A DNA stretch of 64,000 nucleotides from Lachnospiraceae bacterium (GCA_017503735.1 JAFVSN010000045.1:1-64000), one strand, 5' to 3'; numbered from the stretch's first letter, positions 1 through 9,101 are shown. Made by a program: numbers and translations. The notes: generated by a model not told the origin, from the sequence alone.

Positions 1-130
1 CATCCTTCTCACGCTCCGACACCTTATCCCGGCCCTTATCAGAGCCGGAATCTGTGTTACCGGAACAACCTACAAAGAAAGTTGCAAGCATCGTAAGGAT
101 AATAAAAAGTGCTACAATTTTCTTTTTCAT
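1..130 (-). CDS. Solute-binding-type lipoprotein, N-terminal fragment (cut by window edge)
   Basis: Only the first 43 codons are visible; the rest lies left of the window. The start ATG (128-130) is preceded by an AGGTGA ribosome binding site. The product opens with a lysine-rich signal peptide and a lipobox ending FFVGC, followed by a Ser/Asp/Lys-rich linker containing DKVSERE. The same order (signal peptide, lipobox, DKVSER linker) occurs in the next gene upstream, whose stop is only 16 bases away, so the two are tandem paralogues, probably co-transcribed. By that likeness it is inferred to be a membrane-anchored binding protein for an ABC importer; the binding domain itself is not seen. 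Confidence 0.7.
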   Translation of the reverse strand, partial: MKKKIVALFIILTMLATFFVGCSGNTDSGSDKGRDKVSEREKD

Positions 131-146
131 TTTATCACCTCGTGTT

Positions 147-3005
147 TTAGTATCCGTTTGCTTCCGCTACAATTCCTTCCCATGTACTGCCTAATGCGTT
201 CAGAGATGTTCTCAGACTTTTGCCAAAAACTGCCATATCGCCCCACAAACCATCTAACTCACTGTAAAAATTTGCATCTAACAGAGATTCTGCCTTATTA
301 TGGATTCCGTTCTCTGCAAAAGCAAACATGTTCAAAGTTTCTTCCACTGCCCGTTCATCCCAAAACAAACTATAGAACGGATCTAAGTTAACATATCTTT
401 CCTCCCAGCCCGGAGTAGCATTGGTATACAGATTATAGGCAAACGCGATAGCATCTGCGGTTTCTGTGTCATAACATGCCGGAATTACAAATACAGAGTC
501 AGTGGTATAAGAATGATACGGAGCTCCGTAATCCGGCTTCGGAGGCATAACAAAACCAAGCTCATCCCACATATCCCCATATAATCCATTACTCATATAG
601 GACAAACCGGCAAAAGTCATAGCTGCTTGTCCTTCTTTAAATGCGTTCTGATACCAGTTCCAATCAGCATGTTCCGGATCCGGCATCACATAGCCTCTGG
701 AATACAAGTTTTCCGCATAATCCAAGGCTGTCAATACATTTTCCGAAGAAAAATTACTGTATACGGTTCCGTCCGGATTCTGTAAAAAGAAATCCTCTCC
801 GGTAGAAGCAACCAAACCGTTTAAGAAATCTGCGTTGGAACCGACAACAGCATAGACATCCGTACAACCGTCTCCGTTTAGATCTCTTGTCAGTCGACTG
901 CATATCGCTTCAAACGTATCCCAGGTCCATTCACCACTCACCTGTAAATCATACAAATAATGAGCATCAAATCCTGCTTCTTCCATTAATCGCTTATTAA
1001 AAATAACGCCACCGACATTATCACTCATACCGAAGTCAGCCTTCATACCGTAAATACTGTCTCCCCGGGTCATCAGCTTTGTTACACTATCACTCCATTT
1101 TTCTTCCGAAAAATCAAATGCATCTAATGTAGCCAGGTCGTAGAACAAACCATTCTTCATCGGTTCCGCAATAAACCTATAATCCAACTCATACACATGT
1201 GCACTCGGGTTTTCATTCGTTACCTCATAAGATAAGGTATCTCCCATACCACTCCAGTCGCTTACCATCTTTTGTTGTATGCTGAAATTGTATTTCAGCA
1301 TAAGTTCCTGACGATACTTTTGGGCAGCCTCTTCCTTTGCATTGGTAGGATACATTCCGCCTTCCGGAGAATACCAGTCACCGATAACAATCTCCAAACC
1401 TCCCAAGTCTCTATCCTTAACCGGCTTTATCGCAGGCGTAGGAAGCACTTCAATCCTTCCTCCGTCATCCGAATACGAGTAAAATGAATCCGGTATTGTG
1501 ATGCCCAGCTTATTCCTTACCTCGGAAGCGAACAACTCGATTGCTTCGGAACGACTGTACCATCCGGAAACATATTCCCGTACCGCTTTTCTCCACGCCG
1601 TACTAATAATTTCATCATATTGTGAGCTGTTATCGCCTCTTGCCATCTCGTTTGCACTAACATAATAGTCAAACATATTCTGACCGTTCAGCATATCAAG
1701 GCGTCCGTCGGATTTACTCATTACGGTACCGCTGACTACCGCATCCTTCGTTCCGGCATAATCAATAAGTCCGTTTGCCCACAGATACTGTAAGCTGTTT
1801 TCGTCGTAATCCAGAGTAATCCACTGAAGGATATCGGCAACCACATCCTTCTTTTCCATGTCTACAACATCTCTATGGGCAAGAACCCATGTGCCTCCCC
1901 ACCAAAAACCTACCGGAGCGTTACATACTGCCCAGTCGCCGTAAGTTCCTTCAAAAGAGGATGTTTCCTTATCGTCTCCGCAATTATAACTCATAGTATA
2001 GTTGATGAACCAAGCCGGTCCGAAAAATCCGAATACAGGCTTTTCGCCTACTCCGCACATATCTTCAAACCAGGCATGCTGCCAGTCCTGTGTTTCATTA
2101 TGGTAATTGTTATCCTTTAACCATTTTGAAACATCTAACAATGCCTCTCTCTTTGGATCAAGGGTAAGCACGCCGTCTACAAGCCAGCTCTGATTTGCAC
2201 TGTTCTCAATTCCGTGCCAAACATCACCGTCACCGGAAACAATACCATACCCCTTTGCCTTTAAATCATCTGCCGCATCCCAGAAAAGATCCCAACTTCC
2301 GGTTCCGCCACCGATGATTTCCTGAATTCTTCTCGGATCATCGGTTCCCCAAGTGTCCTTTGCCACAGAACGACGATAGATAAAACAGCCCGCACCGGAC
2401 TGATACGGAAGGCCTACCACCTTGCCATCCGCCGGTCTGGTTCCTATTTCAGAAGCATAGATTGCTGTTTGGGACGCACGCATCATCTCGTTTGTCCGAA
2501 TCCCTAAATCATCGTAGGTAGCTGCAAACCCCGCAGCATCACCCTGGGTATATTTATACGCAAAAGCAGACTCTACCGCATAGATATCCACATCCCCGCT
2601 TTTTATCATTTCATCAAGTGCAGGCTGATATACTCCGTCTGTTGTTGCCACAATGGTTGACCTCATGGAATACCCCAGCTCCGGATGCCAATCCAGATAC
2701 ATCTGTACTATTCTCGGAACTTCGTCGGTAAAAGACATAACATTAATGACCTTTTCCTCAACTCTTCCAACCTGAAGTTCGTCTTTCCCGACCGGTCTGT
2801 CCTCTTTTCCGCCGCCTACCTTATCCTTAATCAAATCCGCAAGAGATCTGCCGTCGTCATCATCCTCATCATCGTCATCCTCGTTCCGCTCCGATACCTT
2901 ATCTTTCTCTTTCCGGGAACCGGTTTCCGAATCACTTCCGCAACTTGCAAACAAAGTCACAAGCATCGTCAAAAGCACAAACAATGCTAAAAGTTTCTTT
3001 TTCAT
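147..3005 (-). CDS. Double-domain extracellular solute-binding lipoprotein
   Basis: Predicted surface lipoprotein of 952 residues: signal peptide 1-21, lipobox with acceptor Cys22, then an acidic linker (a long Asp/Glu run near residues 41-52). Two regions follow that both read like ABC-importer solute-binding proteins: one from about 88 to 515, with aromatic-rich segments such as FGFFGPAWF and FWWGGTWVLA, and a second from about 545 to 950, with DFSEEKWSDS, GGVIFNKRLMEEAGF and GEWTWDTF typical of sugar-binding family 1 proteins. Ordinary binding proteins are 400-550 residues, so this is roughly twice the usual length. The start is supported by GAGGTGG upstream. Ligand unknown, probably an oligosaccharide or glycoside; no permease or ATPase gene is in view. 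An intrinsic terminator lies just upstream, so its promoter is unclear. Confidence 0.8.
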   Translation of the reverse strand: MKKKLLALFVLLTMLVTLFASCGSDSETGSRKEKDKVSERNEDDDDEDDDDGRSLADLIKDKVGGGKEDRPVGKDELQVGRVEEKVINVMSFTDEVPRIVQMYLDWHPELGYSMRSTIVATTDGVYQPALDEMIKSGDVDIYAVESAFAYKYTQGDAAGFAATYDDLGIRTNEMMRASQTAIYASEIGTRPADGKVVGLPYQSGAGCFIYRRSVAKDTWGTDDPRRIQEIIGGGTGSWDLFWDAADDLKAKGYGIVSGDGDVWHGIENSANQSWLVDGVLTLDPKREALLDVSKWLKDNNYHNETQDWQHAWFEDMCGVGEKPVFGFFGPAWFINYTMSYNCGDDKETSSFEGTYGDWAVCNAPVGFWWGGTWVLAHRDVVDMEKKDVVADILQWITLDYDENSLQYLWANGLIDYAGTKDAVVSGTVMSKSDGRLDMLNGQNMFDYYVSANEMARGDNSSQYDEIISTAWRKAVREYVSGWYSRSEAIELFASEVRNKLGITIPDSFYSYSDDGGRIEVLPTPAIKPVKDRDLGGLEIVIGDWYSPEGGMYPTNAKEEAAQKYRQELMLKYNFSIQQKMVSDWSGMGDTLSYEVTNENPSAHVYELDYRFIAEPMKNGLFYDLATLDAFDFSEEKWSDSVTKLMTRGDSIYGMKADFGMSDNVGGVIFNKRLMEEAGFDAHYLYDLQVSGEWTWDTFEAICSRLTRDLNGDGCTDVYAVVGSNADFLNGLVASTGEDFFLQNPDGTVYSNFSSENVLTALDYAENLYSRGYVMPDPEHADWNWYQNAFKEGQAAMTFAGLSYMSNGLYGDMWDELGFVMPPKPDYGAPYHSYTTDSVFVIPACYDTETADAIAFAYNLYTNATPGWEERYVNLDPFYSLFWDERAVEETLNMFAFAENGIHNKAESLLDANFYSELDGLWGDMAVFGKSLRTSLNALGSTWEGIVAEANGY

Positions 3006-3029
3006 ATTACCACCTCATTTGTTTCATAC

Positions 3030-3073
3030 AAAAAGGGAACGACTACCCTTAAGGCAATCGTTTCCCTTTTTTA
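3030..3073 (-). terminator. Intrinsic terminator after the lysC-DUF4867 genes
   Basis: Arms read AAAAAGGGAA and TCGTTTCCC with one bulged base and flanking A and T runs on both sides. It sits right after the DUF4867 stop codon and is A/T-flanked, so it could act in both directions. Confidence 0.7.
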
Positions 3074-3079
3074 TCATTC

Positions 3080-3694
3080 TTATAATGTAATATTCTCGCC
3101 CTTTAAGCCGTTAAATGCGCCCGCAATCTTTGCATCCTCATGAGCGATTAACCACTTGTTCACAGCGGTCATCAGCTTATCTTCCGGAGTCTTATTCGGC
3201 TGTTTTTTCAGGTCGTAGTTGGTTCCCTTCGGAAGAACTACAATGCCACGGAAACCGCCTGCTTCGGAATTACACGGAGCGTAGTGAAGGGTGGTTGCGT
3301 AAAGTTCTACGGCTACACCGGCCGGTACTAAGAAAGCTTCAATCTTAGAGGTATCGTAAGTGAAATCCTCCTCGATATCCTGCTCCAGACCGAGAAGTAA
3401 AATCATGCCGTCTACGGAAATGTTTACTTCGGAATCTCTGTGATACTCCACAGCGTTTAACTTATTGTTGTTACCGCTGCAATGGCCCACCTGAATCGGC
3501 ATTCCGCCGTATACGCTCTCGCAAAGATCCTTTGCGGAAGCACACGCTTCAAGGCTTGCAAGACCCGGCTCATACACTACGTCTGCCGGAATCTCCATCT
3601 TCTTCATCTCGGCAAGCATATCGGAAAAATCAATTCCGGTTACAACCTTACCGTACTTCTTAAATGCTGCATCGGTTACGTTTTGAATCTTCAT
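3080..3694 (-). CDS. DUF4867 family protein
   Basis: A soluble 204-residue protein with no signal peptide or membrane segment. I recognise it as the DUF4867 family of Clostridia, a cupin-like group sometimes compared with ureidoglycolate lyase; the reaction is not established. Visible features are a conserved GHCSGNNNKLNAVEYHR stretch around residues 69-85, a hydrophobic core ILLLGLEQDI, and a YATTLHYAPC motif whose His and Cys might bind metal or substrate. It follows aspartokinase by 46 bases on the same strand and shares a downstream terminator, so it is probably co-transcribed with lysC. The ribosome binding site (GGGG) is modest. Function in amino-acid metabolism would be a guess from position only. 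Confidence 0.65.
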   Translation of the reverse strand: MKIQNVTDAAFKKYGKVVTGIDFSDMLAEMKKMEIPADVVYEPGLASLEACASAKDLCESVYGGMPIQVGHCSGNNNKLNAVEYHRDSEVNISVDGMILLLGLEQDIEEDFTYDTSKIEAFLVPAGVAVELYATTLHYAPCNSEAGGFRGIVVLPKGTNYDLKKQPNKTPEDKLMTAVNKWLIAHEDAKIAGAFNGLKGENITL

Positions 3695-3740
3695 GTTGTA
3701 ATACCCCGCTTTCTCTTATTTGTTTTCATTCTCATTTATA

Positions 3741-5060
3741 TTAAAGCGCTACGGTTACAAAAATATCGTAGATTGCCTTAATAGCAGTTTCAAAATCTTC
3801 GTTGCGAACACCGATGATGATATTAAGCTCACTGGAACCCTGGTCAATCATCTTGATGTTAATGTTGCTGTGGGCAAGTGCCGCAAAAATACGTGCTGCC
3901 ACACCGCGATTGGACTTCATACCGCGACCTACTACCGCAATTAATGCAAGGTTTGCCTCAAGGTCAATGGAATCCGGAGCTGCCAGACGATGAATTGCAC
4001 CAAGTACGCTCTGCTCTTTGCCTTCAAACTCCGGCTGATGAACAAACACGGTCATGGTATCGATACCGGACGGTACATGCTCAAAGGAAATGCCGTTTTC
4101 TTCGAAAGCCTGCAATACTTTACGTCCGAAACCAACCTCGGCATTCATCATGTCCTTTTCGATGTTAACCGCTACGAAGCCCTTCTTACCCGCAATACCG
4201 GTAATGGTGTACTCCGGAATACGGCAGGTGCTCTCAACAATCATGGTTCCCTCATCTTCCGGGGCATTGGTATTCCGGATGTTAATCGGAATACCGGCCT
4301 TACGAACCGGGAAAATCGCGTCCTCATGAAGAACGCCCGCACCCATATAGGAAAGCTCACGGAGCTCTCTGTATGTAATGGTAGTAATCGGCTTCGGATT
4401 CTCAATAATACGCGGGTCCGTTACAAGGAAACCGGAAACATCGGTCCAATTCTCATAAAGGTCCACCTTGCCTGCTCTTGCAACAATAGAACCTGTTACA
4501 TCGGAACCGCCACGGGAGAAGGTCTTTACTTCGCCGCTCTTCTTTGCACCGTAAAAGCCCGGAATAACCGCACGTTCCGTCTTTGCAAGACGCTTAGAAA
4601 GAATAGAATCGGTCTTCTCTGCATTGAAGCTTCCGTCGCTGTGGAAGAAAATCACCTCAGCCGCATCGATGAACTCATAACCAAGATAAGTCGCCATAAT
4701 ACGACCGTTTAAGTACTCACCGCGGGAAGCCGCATAATCACTTCCGGCCTTCAACTTAAAGTTCTTCTCAATTACCTCAAATTCTTCCTTTAAAGAAAGT
4801 TTTAAGCCGAGTCCTTCAATAATCTCATTATACCGAGCCTCAATAGCCGCAAGCTCCTTGGAGAAATCCTTATCTGCTTCAGCCAAAGCGTAACACCCGT
4901 ATAACATATCGGTTACCTTTGTATCTTTGGAATGACGCTTACCCGGTGCAGACGGTACTACATACACACGGCTCTCATCCCCACGGATGATATCGCCTAC
5001 CTTTTTAAACTGCTCTGCACTGGCTAAAGAACTGCCGCCAAACTTAACTACTTTTTTCAT
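3741..5060 (-). CDS. lysC: Aspartate kinase
   Basis: Catalyses ATP-dependent phosphorylation of aspartate, the first step to lysine, threonine, methionine and diaminopimelate. The N-terminus KKVVKFGGSS is the kinase nucleotide-binding motif, followed by SRGEYLNGRIMA and the SRGGSDVTGS catalytic loop near residues 187-196. The C-terminal third carries two ACT regulatory domains (for example GFGRKVLQAFEENGISFEH and the stretch around SNINIKMIDQGSSELN), implying feedback control by an end-product amino acid. About 439 residues, normal for the monofunctional form. I chose ATG 5060 because family members start at MKKVVKF; an in-frame TTG at 5075 overlaps the GGAA/AAGG region and is less likely. 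No lysine riboswitch was seen upstream. Confidence 0.93.
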   Translation of the reverse strand: MKKVVKFGGSSLASAEQFKKVGDIIRGDESRVYVVPSAPGKRHSKDTKVTDMLYGCYALAEADKDFSKELAAIEARYNEIIEGLGLKLSLKEEFEVIEKNFKLKAGSDYAASRGEYLNGRIMATYLGYEFIDAAEVIFFHSDGSFNAEKTDSILSKRLAKTERAVIPGFYGAKKSGEVKTFSRGGSDVTGSIVARAGKVDLYENWTDVSGFLVTDPRIIENPKPITTITYRELRELSYMGAGVLHEDAIFPVRKAGIPINIRNTNAPEDEGTMIVESTCRIPEYTITGIAGKKGFVAVNIEKDMMNAEVGFGRKVLQAFEENGISFEHVPSGIDTMTVFVHQPEFEGKEQSVLGAIHRLAAPDSIDLEANLALIAVVGRGMKSNRGVAARIFAALAHSNINIKMIDQGSSELNIIIGVRNEDFETAIKAIYDIFVTVAL

Positions 5061-5290
5061 AATACTTTTTACCAACCTTTCAGTTCAAATAAAATCGGAT
5101 CTTTTTTTGCTAATAAAAATCCATACTAATAGAAAAACACAAAATGCAAAGATAATCAAGTCTTTTTTTCATTTTTTTGCATTTTTTTTCGAATCCTTTG
5201 TCCGTTTTCTCTTTACTGGTACATTCTATTATGATAAACTGAGGAAAATGTCTGAGGAAACACGCAAGAAACGAAAAGGAGGTGCCTTGT

Positions 5291-6166
5291 ATGCTGAAAA
5301 AAATTCTGTTTGCTCTTACACCGGCGATTGCCGAATCACAAGCGGTCCAAACTCTTTTGCATGCCTTAGAAACTGCGCAAATCGAATCTATACTCAGTAC
5401 GATACATACGCCGTCTCCCGCTTATCCCCCGATGTCTGTTCCGGTTACCGCAACTCTCCTTGCGTCACCCGGCGACTGCCTTATGGTTACGGATTCCGCC
5501 ACCGAAATTGCTGCCGCTAAAAAAGAACAAATTCTCTGCATCGGCTATGCCCCGCCGGAAACCAACGAAGATATGTCCGGTGCTTACGCTTTGTTTGAAG
5601 ATTTTACTTCCGTTGACGTAAACTATTTCCGGCGCATGCATGCCCATGGAATCGGTTATCCGGCAGAGATTCTTACCACAAAACGCCTTATCCTCCGGGA
5701 ATTTTCCGAAGCGGATTTTCCGAAACTCTATGCCATGTGTACCGAACCTTCCACGGCATCCTTTATGGAAGAAAACCTCTCTGATTACGAAACGGAACGG
5801 GACAAACATAACGCCTATCTCCGTAACGTATATCCTTTTTTTGATTTGGCTCTGTGGGGTGTTTATGAAAAGAAAACAGGCGCGCTGATCGGCCGAGCCG
5901 GTTTTTCCTTACCGGAGAAAGATTCCGACACCTTTTCCTTAGGATATCTTATTGATGTACCGTATCGGAAATTGGGGTATGCAAAAGAACTCATCCCGGC
6001 TCTCCTCTCCTATGCAAAAGAGCAGGGATATTCCGAACTTTCCGCCTATATAAAAAAAGAAAACACAGCTTCGATAACTCTATTGGAGCATTGTTGTTTT
6101 CCTTATAAATATGAGAAGGATAACGCAGAAGAACGGATTACGTATACCATTTCTTTCAACGAATAA
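5291..6166 (+). CDS. GNAT acetyltransferase with degenerate HAD-like N-terminus
   Basis: The protein has 291 residues. Its C-terminal part, from about residue 125, is a RimJ/RimL-type GNAT acetyltransferase: TKRLILREFSEADF opens the fold, a Gly-rich acetyl-CoA segment YLIDVPYRKLGYAKELIPAL follows, and the family ending NTASITLLEH is present. The first 120 residues contain MVTDSATEIAAAKKEQI followed by CIGY, which resembles the last catalytic loop of HAD phosphatases (normally GDSxxDIxAAKxAG) but lacks the N-terminal DxDGT nucleophile motif, so that part looks like a non-catalytic remnant. The ATG at 5291 lies 8 bases after AAAGGAGG; an in-frame GTG at 5282 overlaps that site and is rejected. 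Monocistronic, divergent from lysC. Acetylation target unknown. Confidence 0.8.
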   Translation: MLKKILFALTPAIAESQAVQTLLHALETAQIESILSTIHTPSPAYPPMSVPVTATLLASPGDCLMVTDSATEIAAAKKEQILCIGYAPPETNEDMSGAYALFEDFTSVDVNYFRRMHAHGIGYPAEILTTKRLILREFSEADFPKLYAMCTEPSTASFMEENLSDYETERDKHNAYLRNVYPFFDLALWGVYEKKTGALIGRAGFSLPEKDSDTFSLGYLIDVPYRKLGYAKELIPALLSYAKEQGYSELSAYIKKENTASITLLEHCCFPYKYEKDNAEERITYTISFNE

Positions 6167-6248
6167 TTACTCTATACAGACAAAAGATGCCTCAAACTTC
6201 CGAAAAAGTCGAGACATCTTTTCTTTTTCTGCTTATGAAGATGCCGGA

Positions 6249-6692
6249 TTATCTGGCACCGCCTGCTGCGTTACCTCCGGTCATACCACCGGTAGCACCA
6301 GCACCGGTATTCCCGTTAGTTCCGTTTCCGGCATTTCCACCGGTCATTTCGTCCACACCGTTTCCGATACCGTCAATCACTTCATTGGCACCTTCACCGA
6401 TACCATCGATTACATCGCCGACACCGTCACCGATATTACCGATTACGCCGTCATCACCGGTTCCGCCGATTCCGTCCGTATCGGTTCCGCCAACATTATT
6501 TCCGTTCATATCAGAATCGTCGTTCTGATCCGGAGCAGTGGTCGGGCTCGGCGCTGTGGTCGGGCTCGGCGCTGTGGTAGCTTCCGGACTCGGAGAAACA
6601 TCTTCATTTCCCATATTCTCTCCGCAGGCACATGCTACCAGAAACAAAGACATACAGCACATTGCCATAAGGCATACAAGCTTCTTTTTCAT
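6249..6692 (-). CDS. Small Gly/Asn/Thr-rich lipoprotein
   Basis: Predicted 147-residue secreted lipoprotein. A Met/Cys-rich signal peptide (MKKKLVCLMAMCCMS) leads to a lipobox LVAC; acylation would be at that Cys. The mature part has a Pro/Ser/Thr spacer containing the repeat APSPTT and then a low-complexity region of Gly-Asp-Gly and Gly-Ile-Gly motifs (GDGVGDVIDGIGEGANEV) ending in Gly/Ala/Asn. No enzymatic domain is visible. The start at 6692 has AGGAGG at good spacing; the longer frame to 6770 has no ribosome binding site. It is flanked by convergent and same-strand genes with its own short transcript. A structural or spacer role at the cell surface is an inference. Confidence 0.75.
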   Translation of the reverse strand: MKKKLVCLMAMCCMSLFLVACACGENMGNEDVSPSPEATTAPSPTTAPSPTTAPDQNDDSDMNGNNVGGTDTDGIGGTGDDGVIGNIGDGVGDVIDGIGEGANEVIDGIGNGVDEMTGGNAGNGTNGNTGAGATGGMTGGNAAGGAR

Positions 6693-6821
6693 AAAAGCCT
6701 CCTTTTTTTGCACATCATACTTAAAGTAAGTTGCTCCTTTAGTATTCCGCAGGATTATGCGCTTATGCATGGAAGGGATTTCCGATTTTTTAAAAATTCG
6801 GTTTCAATACGATTGCCACGC

Positions 6822-6857
6822 AAAAAAAAAAGCTGTCACACCAACAATGTGACAGCT
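6822..6857 (-). terminator. Intrinsic terminator of efp
   Basis: A perfect 10-bp stem (AGCTGTCACA at 6831-6840 with its complement at 6848-6857), a 7-base loop and a run of nine T on the minus strand, beginning 26 bases after the efp stop. Confidence 0.9.
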
Positions 6858-6883
6858 TGTAAAAAATCTTATCAATAAAAAGC

Positions 6884-7441
6884 TTACACTCTCTTCATGT
6901 ATTCGCCGGTTCTGGTGTCAATCTGGATGGTCTCACCGTTCTCAACAAATAACGGTACCTGTACGACAGCTCCGGTCTCTACAGTAGCCGGCTTGGTAGC
7001 ACCGGTTGCGGTATCACCCTTGAAGCCCGGCTCGGTGTCGGTAATTACAAGTTCTACGAACAACGGCGGCTCAATAGCAAATACCTGCTTGTTATGGGAA
7101 AGCATCTTAACCATGTCGTTTTCCTTCACGAACTTTAAGGAATCACCGATCTGATCCTCGGTCATAGCGATCTGATCAAAGGTCTCTACATCCATGAAGT
7201 GGTACATCTCACCGTCGGAATACAGATACTGCATATCTGCTCTCTCGATATGTGCAGCCGGGAACTTCTCCGTCGGACGGAACGTCTTCTCGACAACACC
7301 ACCACTCTTAATATTCTTTAACTTCGTTCTTACAAACGCTGCGCCCTTACCCGGCTTAACGTGCTGGAACTCAACGATCTGACAAACATTACCCTCAATT
7401 TCAAGAGTAATACCGTTTCTGAAATCACCTGCAGAAATCAT
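6884..7441 (-). CDS. efp: Translation elongation factor P
   Basis: Relieves ribosomes stalled at polyproline stretches by entering next to the P-site tRNA. The 185-residue sequence has the three-domain EF-P layout: N-terminal KOW-like domain with the tip loop KPGKGAAF, in which Lys32 is the residue modified in some bacteria, then OB domains containing [13 protein letters not shown] and the family ending [11 protein letters not shown] with [20 protein letters not shown]. Full length. It lies downstream of aroQ, a common Firmicute arrangement, but has its own promoter (7473-7501) and terminator. No modification enzyme (EpmA or EarP type) is in view, and the tip here is Lys as in Gram-positives. 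Confidence 0.97.
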   Translation of the reverse strand: MISAGDFRNGITLEIEGNVCQIVEFQHVKPGKGAAFVRTKLKNIKSGGVVEKTFRPTEKFPAAHIERADMQYLYSDGEMYHFMDVETFDQIAMTEDQIGDSLKFVKENDMVKMLSHNKQVFAIEPPLFVELVITDTEPGFKGDTATGATKPATVETGAVVQVPLFVENGETIQIDTRTGEYMKRV

Positions 7442-7472
7442 ATATAATCCTCCTTAGAATTAACTACTCTCT

Positions 7473-7501
7473 AGTGTATCGCACTCTGACAATTTTTTCA
7501 A
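7473..7501 (-). promoter_or_regulatory. Sigma-A promoter of efp
   Basis: Minus strand: -35 TTGAAA (7496-7501), 17-base spacer, -10 TACACT (7473-7478), 32 bases before the efp ATG. Confidence 0.65.
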
Positions 7502-7578
7502 TACCAAATTTTAAAAAAATGCATTTGTTTTGCTTTATTTTCACCCGTTCCGCTAAAAAACATACGAAATCCGGGGAT

Positions 7579-8007
7579 TTATGCCATATGCAGGGCTTCC
7601 AGTGCCAGCAAATATCCATTGGTTCCCAGTCCTACAATCTGACCGTCGCATACCGGTGCGGTTACCGACGTATGGCGGAATTCTTCCCTTTTGTGAATAT
7701 TGGAAATGTGCACTTCGATTTTCGGCACCGTAACAGAGGCTAACGCATCCCGGATTGCATAGCTGTAATGAGTATACGCTCCCGGATTAATAATAATACC
7801 TTCCGTTCCGTCGCTGTACGCCGCCTGAAGACGGTCAATCAAGGTTCCTTCACAATTGCTCTGAAAAATTTCAACCGTATCGCCCTTTGCAGCCGCCGCT
7901 GCTTCAATCTTTGCGCACAAACTATCGTAGTTTTCCGTACCGTACTGTGCCGGTTCACGAATTCCGAGAAAATTTAAATTCGGTCCGTTCACTACCAAAA
8001 TCTTCAT
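7579..8007 (-). CDS. aroQ: 3-dehydroquinate dehydratase, type II
   Basis: Third step of the shikimate pathway: removal of water from 3-dehydroquinate. The 142-residue length and motifs are those of the small dodecameric type II enzyme: NGPNLNFLGIREP at the N-terminus, the flexible-lid Tyr in QYGTENY, substrate-binding NPGAYTHYSYAIRDA and the catalytic EVHISN with its His. Family members always start at MKILV; the ATG is preceded by GAGGAGG. Fourteen bases separate it from aroK upstream, so both belong to one operon with yqeG and probably ygiQ. Confidence 0.96.
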   Translation of the reverse strand: MKILVVNGPNLNFLGIREPAQYGTENYDSLCAKIEAAAAAKGDTVEIFQSNCEGTLIDRLQAAYSDGTEGIIINPGAYTHYSYAIRDALASVTVPKIEVHISNIHKREEFRHTSVTAPVCDGQIVGLGTNGYLLALEALHMA

Positions 8008-8021
8008 GATATCTGCCTCCT

Positions 8022-8555
8022 CTATTTCTTTGTTGCATCGTTCACAACTGTTTTTATTTCTTCTACAATTACATCCACAGATTTTTCTTCCGTATTCACA
8101 ATGTATTCCGCAACCGCCCGATACACCGGCAACCGCTTCGCAAAGAGCGGGCGAAGACGTGCTTCCCTGTCTTCTCCGTCTGCAAGGGGACGTCCCGTAT
8201 CCTTTTGTAGCCGGGAAAGAATCGTCACTATTGTGGTTTCTAAAAAAACTACAGTACCGACTTTTTTAAGCAGTGTGGCATTTTCTTCCCGCATTGGCAT
8301 TCCGCCGCCGGTGGCTAACACCATACCGTCCGCTTCTACAGAAAGCTTCTTTAACAGCTCCGTTTCCGCATCCCGGAAATATGCCTCTCCGTCCTCTTCA
8401 AACATTTTGGATATTGTCTTTCCGTAGTCCTCTTCTATCATAGCATCCGTGTCCCGGAACTCATAGGCCAAAGCATCCGCAAGCTTCTTCCCCACGGTAC
8501 TTTTCCCACAACCCATAAATCCGATTAAAATAACATTGTTCTTTTTCATCTTCAT
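8022..8555 (-). CDS. aroK: Shikimate kinase
   Basis: ATP-dependent phosphorylation of shikimate, fifth step to chorismate. A 177-residue P-loop kinase with Walker A GFMGCGKST, the shikimate-binding FRDTDAMIE, and the GEAYFRDAETELL and LATGGGMP motifs with substrate-contact Arg and Gly residues; the lid region holds DTGRPL. Full length. Its start codon overlaps the yqeG stop (ATGA), implying translational coupling, and aroQ follows 14 bases on. The cytoplasmic enzyme works in series with AroQ, although AroE, which acts between them, is not in this window. Confidence 0.95.
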   Translation of the reverse strand: MKMKKNNVILIGFMGCGKSTVGKKLADALAYEFRDTDAMIEEDYGKTISKMFEEDGEAYFRDAETELLKKLSVEADGMVLATGGGMPMREENATLLKKVGTVVFLETTIVTILSRLQKDTGRPLADGEDREARLRPLFAKRLPVYRAVAEYIVNTEEKSVDVIVEEIKTVVNDATKK

Positions 8556-9061
8556 TGTTCCTTCTTATTTTTACTCTTACGATAAAAATATAACACGATT
8601 TTTTCCAAATACCGCTTTAATACAATCTGAATTTCTTCCTTTTTTCCGATCGGCTTTACCAAAACGGTATGAATCCCTGCCCGGTTGGCTCCCCACATAT
8701 CCGTAAATATCTGGTCCCCGATGGACACGGTTTGTTCCTTTGTGGTATCGATTAACTTCATGGCAGCTTCATAGCCCTTATGTTTCGGTTTTCCCGCTTT
8801 GTAAATATACGCCACATCCATGGGCTTACAAAATTCACTTACCCGCGGCTTGTCATTATTGGACAAAAAGCAAACAGAAAATCCCATTCTGCGAAGCCTG
8901 TCCACCAGTGCAACGGCTTCCTCGTTTGCCGGTGCCCCATGCTCCACAAGCGTATTGTCGATATCGAAAATAATTCCTCGATAGCCCTCTTTAAACAAAC
9001 GCTCATAGTCTAACGTATACGCCGAATCCCATTCTTCCTTCGGATATAAATTCTGAAACAT
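8552..9061 (-). CDS. yqeG: YqeG-type HAD phosphatase
   Basis: Soluble 169-residue HAD-superfamily phosphatase of the YqeG (IIIA) subfamily. Motif I is GIIFDIDNTL near residues 30-39, motif II FLSNN, motif III the KAGKPKHKGY Lys, and motif IV IGDQIFTDMWGANRAG. The family is related to mitochondrial phosphatidylglycerophosphatase Gep4, so a lipid-phosphate substrate is possible, but the bacterial role is not settled. The start has AGGAGG at good spacing. It overlaps aroK by four bases and follows ygiQ by 40, hence is in an aromatic-pathway operon. Confidence 0.88.
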   Translation of the reverse strand: MFQNLYPKEEWDSAYTLDYERLFKEGYRGIIFDIDNTLVEHGAPANEEAVALVDRLRRMGFSVCFLSNNDKPRVSEFCKPMDVAYIYKAGKPKHKGYEAAMKLIDTTKEQTVSIGDQIFTDMWGANRAGIHTVLVKPIGKKEEIQIVLKRYLEKIVLYFYRKSKNKKEQ

Positions 9062-9101
9062 CGCATCCTCCTGTTCTCCGTATCCGATATACGGATTCTA
9101 T

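Noticed and set aside
3990..4712. Plus-strand 240-codon frame
   Set aside because: Antisense to aspartokinase, which has clear family motifs on the other strand; no ribosome site.
5061..5290. Possible lysine riboswitch before lysC
   Set aside because: The gap is AT-rich with T/A tracts only; none of the conserved lysine-riboswitch blocks or a terminator could be found.
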